Origin: Methylobacillus caricis
GTDB lineage: Bacteria > Pseudomonadota > Gammaproteobacteria > Burkholderiales > Methylophilaceae
Assembly: GCF_020532705.1 (NCBI RefSeq)
Contig: NZ_JAJAVD010000001.1
Span: forward strand, 558,001-622,000
Direction of reading: 5' to 3'
DNA length: 64,000 nucleotides
Every line of letters starts with the position of its first letter. The first letter of the stretch is position 1. Shown one piece after another: positions 36,833-46,044 of this stretch. Under the pieces are notes generated by a model. The model was not told where the DNA came from. It searched no databases and was given only the letters and a program-made list of their open reading frames with translations. The position numbers and the translations under genes were made by a program.

Positions 36833-39406
36833 TTGAGCACAAACGACAGCACTTCTCTTGAACAACATACCCCGATGATGCGCCAATACTTGGGGATCAA
36901 GGCGCAATACCCGGACATGCTGCTGTTTTATCGGATGGGTGATTTTTACGAGCTGTTTCATGATGATGCTGAAAAGGCGTCGCGCCTGTTAGGCATTACC
37001 CTGACGAAGCGTGGAGCCTCCAATGGCGAGCCAATACGCATGGCGGGGGTGCCTTATCACGCCGCTGAGCAATATTTGGCCAAGCTTGCCAAGCTGGGCG
37101 AGGCTGTAGCTATTTGTGAACAGATCGGTGATCCTGCCAAGAGCAAGGGCCCAGTCGAGCGCCAAGTGACACGGATACTCACACCTGGCACATTGACGGA
37201 TGCGGCATTGCTGGACGATACACGGGATAACCTGTTGTTGGCAGTGGCTAGAGGGGAAGGTGTGCTGGGTCTTGCATGGATCAATCTTGCCTCTGGTCGC
37301 TTCGTATTGAGTGAGATTGCACCAGGTCTGCTCGGGCAGGAGCTGGAACGCATCAGTCCGGCAGAAATCCTGCATGCGGATGATTTTTCTCATACTGCCA
37401 TTGAGGTGAGCAAATGCTCCAAAAGGCGATTGGCTCCATGGCAGTTTGATATTGATTCATCCTTGCAGTCCTTGATCAAGCAATTCAATACGTATGATCT
37501 GAATGGCTTTGGCTGCGCGGATATGCAAGCAGCAATAGCTGCGGCGGGCGCATTGCTGGATTACGTCAAGCATACCCAGCGTACCACCTTGCCTCATATC
37601 AATGGGCTGTCAGTAGAGCAGGCCAGCAGTTTTATCCAGCTGGATGCTGCGACCAGGCGCAATCTGGAGATAGACCAGACGCTACGTGGTGAACCATCCC
37701 CTACACTCTATTCCTTGCTCAACACTACGCAGACCGCGATGGGTGCGCGGTTGCTACGTTTCTGGCTGCACCATCCCTTGCAGCATCAACAGGCAATCCT
37801 TGGCCGGCATGAGGCGGTTGCAAGTCTGCAAGCACAATACACAGCGCTCAGGCCTTTGCTGAGAAATATCGGGGATATAGAGCGCATCACGGCACGTATC
37901 GCCTTGAAAAGTGCACGGCCACGGGACCTGTCGGGTTTGCGTGACAGCCTCCGTCAATTGCCATTATTGCAACAACAGCTCCAACAGCAGTCATCAGTGT
38001 TGCTGCAAACGTTGTTACAAAGCTTGCAAGTCCCCGAGGATGTGCTTGAGATGTTGCTGGCTGCCGTCAAGGATGAACCTGCCGCTATATTGCGCGAAGG
38101 AGGGGTGATTGCCGATGGATTTGACTCAGAGCTGGACGAGTTGCGCGGAATACAAGCCAATTGTGGCGAGTTTCTGCTCAAGTATGAAGCTGATGAGCGT
38201 GCGAGGACTGGCATCAATAACCTCAAGGTGGAGTACAACAGCGTTCATGGCTTTTACATCGAGATCAGCCGTGCACAGGCAGAGACAGTACCGGCTGAAT
38301 ATCGTCGCCGGCAGACCTTGAAGAACGCTGAACGCTTTATTACCCCAGATTTGAAGACGTTTGAAGACAAGGTGCTTTCCGCCAACGAGCGTGCATTGGC
38401 TCGTGAAAAATGTTTGTATGAGCAGTTGCTGGAAAGCCTGTTGCCGCATATTCCAAGGTTGCAGCAGCATGCTGATGCTGTTGCCCAGCTAGATGTACTG
38501 GCCACGTTTGCTGAACGGGCAGACGTACTCAATTACGTGGCGCCTGAATTCACTACTGAGGCAGGGCTGGAAATCGCTGGCGGCAGGCATCCCGTGGTTG
38601 AGCAATTGGCCCAACCCTTTATTGCCAATAATGTTTCTTTATCCCCTTATCGCCAGTTACTGTTGATTACCGGTCCCAACATGGGGGGTAAATCAACCTA
38701 TATGCGGCAGACTGCGCTGATTGTGCTATTGGCGCATTGTGGGAGTTTTGTGCCCGCAGCCTCTGCTCGTCTGGGTGCTATAGACCGTATTTTCACTAGG
38801 ATCGGGGCTTCAGATGATCTGGCTGGAGGACGTTCCACTTTTATGGTGGAGATGACCGAAACTGCCAATATTCTGCATAATGCTACTGAGCGCAGCCTGG
38901 TGTTGCTGGATGAAATAGGGCGCGGAACTTCCACTTTTGATGGTCTTTCGCTGGCATGGGCCGTGGCGCGGCAACTGCTGGAAAAAAATCGTAGTTATAC
39001 ATTGTTTGCCACGCATTACTTTGAGCTCACGCGCATTTCCGAGGACTTCAAGCAGGCGGCCAATGTTCATCTTGATGCCGTTGAACACGGGAATGGCATC
39101 GTTTTCCTGCATAGCGTGGAAGAAGGTCCAGCCAGTCAGAGTTATGGTTTGCAGGTAGCCCAATTGGCTGGGATTCCAAGGTCTGTTGTAAATGCCGCCA
39201 GGCGCAAGCTTGCCCAGCTGGAACAGAGCCAGGTGGCGCAGCAGAGCCAAACCTCTGCGTGGCAAGGAGACATGTTTGTAGCAGCGCAAATTGAACCTGA
39301 GCAACCAGTGCATCCAGTGGTGATTGAGCTGGAAACTATAGATCCTGATGAGTTGACACCCAGGCAGGCCCTGGAGGTTTTGTACAAATTGAAAAAATTA
39401 AGTTAG
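36833..39406 (+). CDS. mutS: DNA mismatch repair protein MutS
   Basis: Recognises base mismatches and starts methyl-directed repair. 857 residues from a TTG at 36833; this start places [14 protein letters not shown] at the same distance from the N-terminus as in E. coli, supporting it over the internal Met. The mismatch-contact Phe-x-Glu is in [20 protein letters not shown]. The ATPase shows Walker [17 protein letters not shown] and Walker [21 protein letters not shown]. The C-terminal tail [16 protein letters not shown] is the tetramer/MutL-type end. Confidence 0.97.
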   Translation: MSTNDSTSLEQHTPMMRQYLGIKAQYPDMLLFYRMGDFYELFHDDAEKASRLLGITLTKRGASNGEPIRMAGVPYHAAEQYLAKLAKLGEAVAICEQIGDPAKSKGPVERQVTRILTPGTLTDAALLDDTRDNLLLAVARGEGVLGLAWINLASGRFVLSEIAPGLLGQELERISPAEILHADDFSHTAIEVSKCSKRRLAPWQFDIDSSLQSLIKQFNTYDLNGFGCADMQAAIAAAGALLDYVKHTQRTTLPHINGLSVEQASSFIQLDAATRRNLEIDQTLRGEPSPTLYSLLNTTQTAMGARLLRFWLHHPLQHQQAILGRHEAVASLQAQYTALRPLLRNIGDIERITARIALKSARPRDLSGLRDSLRQLPLLQQQLQQQSSVLLQTLLQSLQVPEDVLEMLLAAVKDEPAAILREGGVIADGFDSELDELRGIQANCGEFLLKYEADERARTGINNLKVEYNSVHGFYIEISRAQAETVPAEYRRRQTLKNAERFITPDLKTFEDKVLSANERALAREKCLYEQLLESLLPHIPRLQQHADAVAQLDVLATFAERADVLNYVAPEFTTEAGLEIAGGRHPVVEQLAQPFIANNVSLSPYRQLLLITGPNMGGKSTYMRQTALIVLLAHCGSFVPAASARLGAIDRIFTRIGASDDLAGGRSTFMVEMTETANILHNATERSLVLLDEIGRGTSTFDGLSLAWAVARQLLEKNRSYTLFATHYFELTRISEDFKQAANVHLDAVEHGNGIVFLHSVEEGPASQSYGLQVAQLAGIPRSVVNAARRKLAQLEQSQVAQQSQTSAWQGDMFVAAQIEPEQPVHPVVIELETIDPDELTPRQALEVLYKLKKLS

Positions 39407-39445
39407 GGATTGGACATAATTCTGAAACAACTCATTGCGACAATA

Positions 39446-39478
39446 TGAACCGTAACCTTTATCAAAGGCTACGGTTCA
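39446..39478 (+). other. Long hairpin before the small membrane protein gene
   Basis: A 15-bp stem with one mismatch (39446-39460 with 39464-39478) closes an ATC loop. No T-run follows, so it is not a normal terminator. It lies 40 bp after mutS and 25 bp before the next ATG; it may bind a regulator or affect translation of the small gene. Confidence 0.5.
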
Positions 39479-39502
39479 ATAACTTAATCCCAAAAGGAAA
39501 AT

Positions 39503-39751
39503 ATGGTCGTCGAGTATTTCATCAAGATAGTCATTCCAGTGGTGTTCTCCACTTTAGTTGCCATGATCGGCTGGTTCGCCGATGAAATGGCCGGTGCGTT
39601 GATCGCTGGTGGTTCTGCTCTGGCAATTTCTGCCGGTTGGACCAGCTATAACTGGGCACTTGCAGCCAGGCAGTCGCGTATTAACGAACGTCTAGCCAAG
39701 AGAAAGCATGCACGTGCAAAAAAGACAGTGCGCCAGGTGTCTTGCGCCTGA
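39503..39751 (+). CDS. Small two-helix membrane protein, unknown function
   Basis: 82 residues preceded by AAAAGGAAAAT, a good ribosome-binding site. Two hydrophobic helices (VIPVVFSTLVAMIGW, about 9-24, and AGALIAGGSALAISAGWT, about 30-47) are followed by a very basic tail (RLAKRKHARAKKTVRQ). I do not recognise the family. Codon use looks like its neighbours, and it has its own terminator, which supports a real gene. Confidence 0.65.
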   Translation: MVVEYFIKIVIPVVFSTLVAMIGWFADEMAGALIAGGSALAISAGWTSYNWALAARQSRINERLAKRKHARAKKTVRQVSCA

Positions 39752-39805
39752 TCTCTATTGCTGAAGCTATAGCGTAGCGGCGTATGTCGCCGGATTGATC
39801 AAAGT

Positions 39806-39832
39806 AAAAGCAGCCAGTGGCTGCTTTTTTTA
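39806..39832 (+). terminator. Terminator after the small membrane protein gene
   Basis: 10-bp stem (39806-39815 with 39819-39828), loop AGT, T-run beyond. Confidence 0.85.
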
Positions 39833-39920
39833 TTGCCTGTCTCACATATCTGTTGAAAACCAGCTTAAGAGAGATTGTGTATTTACTTCGCCATCTTTTA
39901 TGGGATGAAGAATACCATCA

Positions 39921-40400
39921 TCAATGGTGATGACCGCCCGCGCCATGTACATGCCCGTGCTCTACCTCTTCCTTGCCAGCAGTACGTACATCCGTGACAG
40001 ATGCCTTGAATAAAACACGTTCGCCGGCCCATGGATGATTGCCATCCACAACGACCTTGCCATCTTCAATGTTGGTGATGGTATAGAGAATCACTTCGCC
40101 GGATTCATCTTCACCTTCAAACTGCATACCTACTTTCAGGTCCTGGCTAGGGAACGCAGAAGCTGGTTCCATTTGTACCAGTTCTTCATCGTACTCGCCA
40201 AATGCGTCAGCAGGCTCCAAAGTGAGCTCAATCGTGTCACCTTTGGATTTGCCATGTAGTTCCTCTTCTACACGCGGGAAAATGTTGTCGTAGCCACCGT
40301 GTAAATAACTGACTGGTTCTTTGCTGGCTTCGAGGACATTGCCATCACTATCGCGCAGTTCGTAGGTAATGGTTACAACAGTGTTCATGGCGATTTGCAT
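39921..40400 (-). CDS. slyD: FKBP-type peptidyl-prolyl isomerase SlyD
   Basis: Cytoplasmic prolyl isomerase and chaperone, also a nickel-binding protein in E. coli. 159 residues from the ATG at 40400 with AAGGG upstream. FKBP halves (VVTITYELRDSDGNVLEASK, ISY-like VSYLHGGYDNIFPRVEEELHG) enclose the insert-in-flap domain (about 65-130, LTLEPADAFGEYDEELVQ). The tail HGHVHGAGGHHH is His-rich but shorter than in E. coli, so metal binding may be weaker. 10 bp downstream of bcp on the same strand. Confidence 0.93.
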   Translation of the reverse strand: MQIAMNTVVTITYELRDSDGNVLEASKEPVSYLHGGYDNIFPRVEEELHGKSKGDTIELTLEPADAFGEYDEELVQMEPASAFPSQDLKVGMQFEGEDESGEVILYTITNIEDGKVVVDGNHPWAGERVLFKASVTDVRTAGKEEVEHGHVHGAGGHHH

Positions 40401-40410
40401 GAAAAACCCT

Positions 40411-40872
40411 TCAAATTGATTTAATAAAATTAAGTATTTCGGCAGCGTGGCCTTTGGCTGTGACGCCATATTGCGCCAAGCGTAACATTCCGGCAGTGTC
40501 GATGACAAATGTAGAGCGGACTATGCCCATTTTCCTGATGCCATCCTTTTCTTTTTCCTGCCATACGCCATATTGCTGGCATACCTTGCCATCCATGTCA
40601 GAGAGCAAGCTGACGGCAAGGCCATGCTTATCGCGAAAATCAGCATGACTGATGCAGTCATCCCGGCTGATGCCGATGACCAGCGCATTGTGGCGTATAA
40701 ACTCGTCTTCCAGGTCACTGAACTCAATGGCCTCCAGTGTGCAGCCGGGAGTGTCGTCCTTGGGATAAAAGTAGAGTACGACAATACTATCGCGCAACTG
40801 GGATAGGCTGATGGATTGCATATCTGCATCAGGCAATGTGAAATCCGGCGCTGGAGTATTTTGCTGCAACAT
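40411..40872 (-). CDS. bcp: Peroxiredoxin of the Bcp/PrxQ family
   Basis: Thiol peroxidase reducing hydrogen peroxide and organic peroxides. 153 residues. The peroxidatic Cys is in FYPKDDTPGCTLEAIEFSDL. The resolving Cys five residues later, present in E. coli Bcp, is replaced by Ile in TLEAIEF, so this member is a 1-Cys form or uses another Cys (DDCISHADF or KVCQQYGVW). Cotranscribed with slyD. Confidence 0.93.
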   Translation of the reverse strand: MLQQNTPAPDFTLPDADMQSISLSQLRDSIVVLYFYPKDDTPGCTLEAIEFSDLEDEFIRHNALVIGISRDDCISHADFRDKHGLAVSLLSDMDGKVCQQYGVWQEKEKDGIRKMGIVRSTFVIDTAGMLRLAQYGVTAKGHAAEILNFIKSI

Positions 40873-40951
40873 GGCGTGATTTGCAGTAAGTGAATAGTCG
40901 AGATTCTAACCTAATTTCTAACCGGCGTAAGCAATGGGATATGATGTGTGA

Positions 40952-42118
40952 ATGAAAAATAATCCGACGCACCATTATTCTCTATCTCAGCCATTGGCCT
41001 TGCTGAGCGGCATGAATGCAGAACAGTTTCTTGCTGAGTACTGGCAGAAAAAACCTCTATTGATCAGGCAGGCGATTCCCGGTTTCAGTGGGCTACTCAG
41101 CCCAGATGAGCTGGCTGGGCTTGCTTGTGAAAGTGATGTGCAATCGCGTCTGATTTCTCATAAGAAATCCGGCTGGAAGGTTGAGAATGGCCCTTTTGAT
41201 GAACGGCGATTTGCCAAGTTGCCACCCAAGGATTGGACGTTGTTGGTGCAGGGTGTCAATCATCATTTGCCTGAAGCCGATCAGCTGTTGCAGCAATTCA
41301 GATTTGTGCCTCATGCCAGGTTGGATGACCTGATGGTAAGTTTTGCACCTGACGCAGGTGGTGTTGGCGCGCATTTTGACTCTTACGATGTCTTCCTCCT
41401 GCAAGGCGAGGGCAGGCGTCTCTGGCGTATCAGCGAGCAAAAGGACCTGGCGCTGGTCGAGGGCGTTCCCTTGCGTATCCTACAAAACTTCCAGACAGAG
41501 CAGGAATGGGTGTTGGAGCCGGGGGATATGTTGTATCTGCCACCCCACGTGGCACATTGGGGAATAGCGGTCGGCGCCTGTATGACCTATTCAATTGGTT
41601 TCCGTGCACCATCCGCTCAAGAATTGGCGAGTGAATTCCTGAGCTTCTTGCAGGACAAAATCAAGTTGACAGGCATGTATGCCGACCCGGATCTCCCATT
41701 GCAGCAGCATCCGGCAGAAATTGAGCAGCATATGGTGCAAAAGGTGAGCAATATGCTGAACGCAATCCGCTGGGAAAAGGAGGATATTGCAGAGTTTATT
41801 GGGCGATATCTTTCTGAGCCAAAATGCCATATTGTCTTTGACAGCCCTGCCAGTGTGACGCTCAAAGTCTTTAGGCAACGCTTGGCCAAAAAAGGAATTG
41901 CATTGTCTGGCAAGAGCCAGATGCTGTTCCATGGAAACTCTTTTTTTCTGAACGGAGAGCAGCTGAGTACATTACCTGCCCATCATGCGCTATGGGTGGA
42001 ATTGGCGGATGACAGGCAATTGGCCAGCTCTCGTTTTACCGAGGAGTTGCTGAATGATGCTGAGCTGATTGAGCAATTGCTTGGCTGGTACCAGGCCGGG
42101 TATGTGCAATTTGTTTGA
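40952..42118 (+). CDS. roxA: Ribosomal protein L16 arginine hydroxylase-like (YcfD/RoxA) oxygenase
   Basis: Fe(II)/2-oxoglutarate oxygenase of the JmjC-like cupin class that hydroxylates an Arg of ribosomal protein L16 in E. coli. 388 residues. The iron facial triad is seen in GVGAHFDSYDVFLLQ (His, Asp) and YLPPHVAHWGIAV (distal His). The N-terminus MNAEQFLAEYWQKKPLLIRQ matches the family. The C-terminal winged-helix region (about 280-385) is present. Substrate assignment comes from the family, not from this sequence. Confidence 0.88.
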   Translation: MKNNPTHHYSLSQPLALLSGMNAEQFLAEYWQKKPLLIRQAIPGFSGLLSPDELAGLACESDVQSRLISHKKSGWKVENGPFDERRFAKLPPKDWTLLVQGVNHHLPEADQLLQQFRFVPHARLDDLMVSFAPDAGGVGAHFDSYDVFLLQGEGRRLWRISEQKDLALVEGVPLRILQNFQTEQEWVLEPGDMLYLPPHVAHWGIAVGACMTYSIGFRAPSAQELASEFLSFLQDKIKLTGMYADPDLPLQQHPAEIEQHMVQKVSNMLNAIRWEKEDIAEFIGRYLSEPKCHIVFDSPASVTLKVFRQRLAKKGIALSGKSQMLFHGNSFFLNGEQLSTLPAHHALWVELADDRQLASSRFTEELLNDAELIEQLLGWYQAGYVQFV

Positions 42119-42136
42119 ACAGAGCTTTAAGCCATC

Positions 42137-42625
42137 ATGAGCTCATTGCCGGAACATCAAATCCTGCTCGGCGAATTCGATTATGCACATACACTTGATT
42201 GCATCATTGGAAGGGCTGAATCCAGCCTGCTGATTTTTGATATTGATCTACGAACAGGCAATTACGCTAGTGCTCTCCGCTACCAGCAATTGCACGATTT
42301 TTTTGCCAATAGTATCCACTCCACTCTTACCATGGTATTGCACGATACAAGCTATCTGGAACTACATTGTTTTCGCCTCTTGAAGTTGGTGCAGCAATAT
42401 GGGCATCGCCTCGTGGTTTATCAGGCTTCAGACCAGGCCCGAGTGGCCATGGATCCATTTATTGTGGCTGATAACAGGCATTATGTGCGACGTTTTCATG
42501 CCGGCCATGCCAGATTCAAGTATGCTTTCAATGACTTGGATGCCAGTAGCATGCTGAATCGGCGTTTTGCCGAGTTGCTGGAGTCTTCTACCCACAGGTT
42601 TACATTAACTCGTCTGGGGCTGTGA
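42137..42625 (+). CDS. Conserved hypothetical protein (DUF7931-like)
   Basis: 162 residues, no signal peptide or membrane helix. Short hydrophobic strands (SSLLIFDIDLRTG, HSTLTMVLHDTSYLEL, GHRLVVYQASDQARVAMDPF) and conserved polar positions RYQQLHDFF and HYVRRFHAGHARFKYAFND recall PLD-like folds used in DUF7931 proteins next to arginine-hydroxylase genes. The DUF assignment is from memory and tentative. It lies 18 bp after the oxygenase gene and overlaps the next gene, so three genes form an operon. Confidence 0.7.
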   Translation: MSSLPEHQILLGEFDYAHTLDCIIGRAESSLLIFDIDLRTGNYASALRYQQLHDFFANSIHSTLTMVLHDTSYLELHCFRLLKLVQQYGHRLVVYQASDQARVAMDPFIVADNRHYVRRFHAGHARFKYAFNDLDASSMLNRRFAELLESSTHRFTLTRLGL

Positions 42626-43455
42626 TGCGATTATTGCTGATAATGCTGGTGCTGATGGCTGTTCGTGCAGAGGCGGGGGCGCTCGATTTCAAGATGATTA
42701 CGCTGCAACATCGTTTTCCGCAAGACATCATGCCTGCAGTGGAGCCATTGGTGGGACCTGGGGGCACAGTGAGTGCCATAGATAATCATCTGGTGGTACG
42801 TGCGACTCCGGAGCGCATGCAGGCAGTGGAAGAGCTGGTGGCAAGACTGGATACTGCCCGGCGTAATCTGAGAATCACTATCAGCCATGAGGATGATATG
42901 CAGAGTGAGGCCAGGCAAACAGGTGTGAATGGACGAGGCCGGTTTGGCAATATTGAAATAGGCACAATTGATGGTTCGCAAACATATTCTCAAGACAGGC
43001 GGCAGGATAATGCTGGACTCAATATCAATCTTGAACGTAGCCAAGGCCAGGTGAGCCATAGTGGGCAAGAGTTTGTTACTGTGATTGATGGTGAGCGTGC
43101 ATTTATACGTGTAGGGCAGTCTGTGCCTTATACCCAGCAATGGATGGCATTGACACAGCGTTACCTTAATGTGCAGCAGACAACGGAGTTTCACGAAATC
43201 TCTACAGGCTTTGCAGTGCGGCCTCGATATATAGGCAGTCAGGTGGAGCTTGAGGTAACACCACGCATCGCTCGCCTGAATGAACGCGGATTTATCGATT
43301 TCGAGGAGTTGTCCACTATTGTAAGAGTGACTCCGGGAGAATGGCTTGATCTTGGAGGTGTCATGAAAGGGCGCGATCAGGTGAGCAGTGAGATCCTTTC
43401 GCAAGGCCAATATGCAGAGGGGAAAAGCACACAATTGCGAATCCGCATCGATTAA
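42625..43455 (+). CDS. Secreted secretin-like protein (short, NolW plus secretin core)
   Basis: 276 residues. A signal peptide (LLLIMLVLMAVRAEAGA) precedes an N1/NolW-like domain (LQHRFPQDIMPAVEPLVGPG, ATPERMQAVEELVARLDTAR) and a C-terminal part that resembles the secretin beta-domain start (VELEVTPRIARLNERGFIDF). It is too short to form a full outer-membrane secretin pore and lacks the usual second half. The ATG at 42625 overlaps the previous stop (TGATG), so translation is coupled. The role is unknown, with a pilus or secretion accessory being the obvious guess. Confidence 0.75.
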   Translation: MRLLLIMLVLMAVRAEAGALDFKMITLQHRFPQDIMPAVEPLVGPGGTVSAIDNHLVVRATPERMQAVEELVARLDTARRNLRITISHEDDMQSEARQTGVNGRGRFGNIEIGTIDGSQTYSQDRRQDNAGLNINLERSQGQVSHSGQEFVTVIDGERAFIRVGQSVPYTQQWMALTQRYLNVQQTTEFHEISTGFAVRPRYIGSQVELEVTPRIARLNERGFIDFEELSTIVRVTPGEWLDLGGVMKGRDQVSSEILSQGQYAEGKSTQLRIRID

Positions 43456-43637
43456 GTTCTTTAGAATGGATATTTTTAGCGAAAAACCTGTGAATTTGTG
43501 TCAAATAAGGCTTCTAGGCCAAAAAACAGTGGTATTTTTTGTGAGAGCTGGTAAAATTTTTGGCACTCGGTTGGTTGTTTAAGGCTCACCGTAACTGGTT
43601 TTATATTTATTATTGTCTACATCTTAAGGGATAAAAA

Positions 43638-43847
43638 ATGACACGTTCTGCTCTGCTTGCCGCTCTGCTCGCACTTGCTCTGACCGCTTGTGGTCAAAAG
43701 GAAGAAGCTCCTGCTGAAGCTCCTGCTGTTGAAGAAGCTGCACCTGCAGTTGAAGCACCTGCAGTTGAAGAAGCTCCAGCTGAAGTTGCACCTGCTGAAG
43801 AGGCTCCAGCACCTGCTGAAGAAGCTCCAGCTGAAGAAGCTAAGTAA
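43638..43847 (+). CDS. Ala/Glu/Pro-rich small lipoprotein
   Basis: 69 residues. A lipoprotein signal with the lipobox LTAC at residues 16-19 (LLALALTACGQK), then a low-complexity tail made almost only of A, E, P and V in imperfect EEAPAEAPAV units. AAGGG is upstream and a strong terminator follows. The tail is disordered and acidic, so a periplasmic tether or spacer is plausible, but no function is known. Confidence 0.8.
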   Translation: MTRSALLAALLALALTACGQKEEAPAEAPAVEEAAPAVEAPAVEEAPAEVAPAEEAPAPAEEAPAEEAK

Positions 43848-43886
43848 TTTAACGCTGGCTTATTAGGCCAGCTTTGAATTATCTAA

Positions 43887-43917
43887 GCAAAAAGCCGACT
43901 TAATGTCGGCTTTTTGC
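43887..43917. terminator. Terminator of the A/E/P lipoprotein gene
   Basis: 13-bp perfect stem (43887-43899 with 43905-43917), loop TTAAT, with runs of A and T on both sides, so it also works for the convergent hydrolase gene. Confidence 0.9.
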
Positions 43918-43985
43918 TTTGTGTGGCGCATACAAGGTTTTTAGTGATACAGGTGTGTGCCGTGGGTATAGCAGCCCTGCTGCGG

Positions 43986-44759
43986 CTATACTAACTGGCG
44001 CCAATCAAAGCCCAGCGACTGTCCCGCAATTCCTATCCATTCACTTTCACAATTCAGGCTGCGGCTTAGCGCGGCACGTGCCAGTTCTGGTGCGTTGTTC
44101 TTTTCACTGAGATGGGCGGCAATGATGTGTTGTAACTTGCTGTTGTCCAGCCTGGAAAGCAAGGTGGCCGCACTTTCGTTGTCCAGGTGCCCCAAGCGAC
44201 CACCTACCCGTTGTTTGAGTGATCGTATATAAGGGCCATTCTGCAACATTGCAATATCGTGATTGCATTCAAGCACTAGCGCGTCACAGGCAGTCAGCAT
44301 GGCTTCTATGTGTGGTGTTGAGCAGCCGGTGTCCGTCAGTATCCCCAGTTTGTGCCGGCCATCTTCAAATAGGTACTGCACAGGTTCGCGCGCATCATGT
44401 GGAACCGGGTAAGGGTGTATTTCCAGATCAGCGATACTGAACCGCTGGTGACTGTCTATAGTATGAATTTTAAAACTTCGTTGTTTGGGGATTAATCTCT
44501 CGCTCATGGCGAGGGTGCCATGTGTAATCCAGACAGGGATGCCATACTTGTTGGCAAGCTTGAAGACTCCACTGGTATGGTCGTCATGCTCGTGACTGAC
44601 AAGAATGCCGGTGATCTGTTCAGGCTCCAGGCCCAGCCTGTGGATGCGAGCGACGGCATCACGCAGTCCAAAACCGCAATCAAGCAATAAGCGGGTGGTC
44701 TGTTGCTCGACAATCAGGCCATTGCCCGCACTGCCACTACCCAGCGAGGCAAAGCGCAT
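43986..44759 (-). CDS. Metallo-beta-lactamase-fold hydrolase (YycJ-like)
   Basis: 257 residues. The metal-binding HxHxDH block is in ILVSHEHDDHTSGVFKLAN, further ligands in PYPVPHDAREP, ILTDTGCSTP and VLECNHDIAM. RFASLGSGSAGNGLIVEQ is the N-terminus of the YycJ/WalJ group of small nuclease-like hydrolases. In Methylophilaceae-type genomes it follows bamC, as here. Probable nucleic-acid or nucleotide hydrolase; the substrate is unknown. Confidence 0.88.
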   Translation of the reverse strand: MRFASLGSGSAGNGLIVEQQTTRLLLDCGFGLRDAVARIHRLGLEPEQITGILVSHEHDDHTSGVFKLANKYGIPVWITHGTLAMSERLIPKQRSFKIHTIDSHQRFSIADLEIHPYPVPHDAREPVQYLFEDGRHKLGILTDTGCSTPHIEAMLTACDALVLECNHDIAMLQNGPYIRSLKQRVGGRLGHLDNESAATLLSRLDNSKLQHIIAAHLSEKNNAPELARAALSRSLNCESEWIGIAGQSLGFDWRQLV

Positions 44760-44792
44760 ATGGATAATGGACTGGCAGGCGGTAGAACATGG

Positions 44793-46016
44793 TTATTTCA
44801 GTTGCTCATAAAGTAGCGTGATAATGCGGTTGGCCGTGCTGGAATGCTCGCGGTTGCCATCCTTGTCGGTTACTGTGACTATGGAGCCACCGGAACTGGA
44901 ATTTTCCACCTTGACGTGATACTGGTTTTCACCTGACTTACGCTTCTTGCCAGATTTATCGTTGCCTTCATCCTTGTCATCACCCCAGAATTTCAGGGTT
45001 GCCAGCAGGCCCTTCTTCTCTTTGGGGGCGTCATCAATATCAATGTCGGTATATCGTACAAAGAACAAGCCACTGGATCGGTCTCGATCTTCAACCACAA
45101 AACCTATGCGATCCAGGGCAAGGCCAACACGGCGCCATGCACGATCAAATGCATCATTGGTGCTAAGGTTCAAGGTGCCATCCGCTTCCTTGTTGACGTT
45201 TGCACGTAGCTCTGTAGTCGGATTGGCAATGATGGCGCGTGATTTCTTTTCCTCGACTCCAAGGCGTACCATCAGGCGGCGTAACAATTCTGCATCAATG
45301 TCTTCAGCAGTGGACTTGGCCTCATCTCCCTTGTTTCTAGAGGTCTTAGTCGGGGCATAGCCCATCTCAACCTCACCCGCAATAGTGCGAACCTTGACCT
45401 TGCCATCATCTGGAACATTGCTGACAGCGCGATGGCTCATGTAGATTTCAGTAGTACCAGCTTCCTGGCCGCGATCAATACGGGTACGGAATTTCTGGCG
45501 GCTTTGCAGGCTGTTGAGCTTGTCCAGCCATCCCTGGAATTTCTCCAGGTAGCTTTTATCATCCGATTGCAGTGAGCTCGGGTCTACCCATTCGGTTTCC
45601 ATAACCCCGGTCTGTGCATTTTCGGTACGTACAGCAAAACCCAGGTCAGCCCAGAATTCGCGAATCACTGGCCATACCTTTTCTGGTGGTGCATTGACCA
45701 CTAGCCAGCGCTGAGATCCTGCCCGTTCCATCTTGACCCCGTCAGGCGTAGGTAGCAATTTCTCCTGTTCATTTTCCTGCTGGCCGCTTTCATTCAAGCC
45801 TTGGCTGTAATCAGAATAGTTGGTTGCAGCGCCGGGGATAGCATAGGCGTCACTGGCGGAAATGTTGGTCAGGTCAGGAGGCACTTCCAGGGGGCGTGAA
45901 CGTCCAGCAGCCTTGTAGTCGGAACTGGTGTCAATAAATGGAATTGAATCACAACCGCTTACTGTCAGGGTCAGTAATGTGGCCAATAAAACAGGTTTGA
46001 AAGTAAATTGATTCAT
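44793..46016 (-). CDS. bamC: Outer-membrane assembly lipoprotein BamC
   Basis: Subunit of the BAM complex that inserts outer-membrane barrels. 407 residues, longer than in E. coli (344). Lipobox LTVSGCDSI at the signal end, then the unstructured lasso SSDYKAAGRSRPLEVPPDLT that binds BamD, and two helix-grip domains (ERAGSQRWLVVNAPPEKVWP and NDAFDRAWRRVGLALDRIGF). The extra length is a Lys/Glu/Asp-rich linker near the C-terminus (WGDDKDEGNDKSGKKRKSGE). 28 bp after dapA, as usual. Confidence 0.93.
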   Translation of the reverse strand: MNQFTFKPVLLATLLTLTVSGCDSIPFIDTSSDYKAAGRSRPLEVPPDLTNISASDAYAIPGAATNYSDYSQGLNESGQQENEQEKLLPTPDGVKMERAGSQRWLVVNAPPEKVWPVIREFWADLGFAVRTENAQTGVMETEWVDPSSLQSDDKSYLEKFQGWLDKLNSLQSRQKFRTRIDRGQEAGTTEIYMSHRAVSNVPDDGKVKVRTIAGEVEMGYAPTKTSRNKGDEAKSTAEDIDAELLRRLMVRLGVEEKKSRAIIANPTTELRANVNKEADGTLNLSTNDAFDRAWRRVGLALDRIGFVVEDRDRSSGLFFVRYTDIDIDDAPKEKKGLLATLKFWGDDKDEGNDKSGKKRKSGENQYHVKVENSSSGGSIVTVTDKDGNREHSSTANRIITLLYEQLK

Positions 46017-46044
46017 GGTTTCTCTTGACTGGTAAACGGTAGCA

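Noticed and set aside
42631-43434. 267-codon minus-strand frame opposite the secretin-like gene
   Set aside because: Antisense shadow; the plus strand has a signal peptide and coupled start.
43471-43640. Sigma-54 promoter before the A/E/P lipoprotein (TTGGCAC near 43559)
   Set aside because: The GC of the -12 element is missing at the required spacing.
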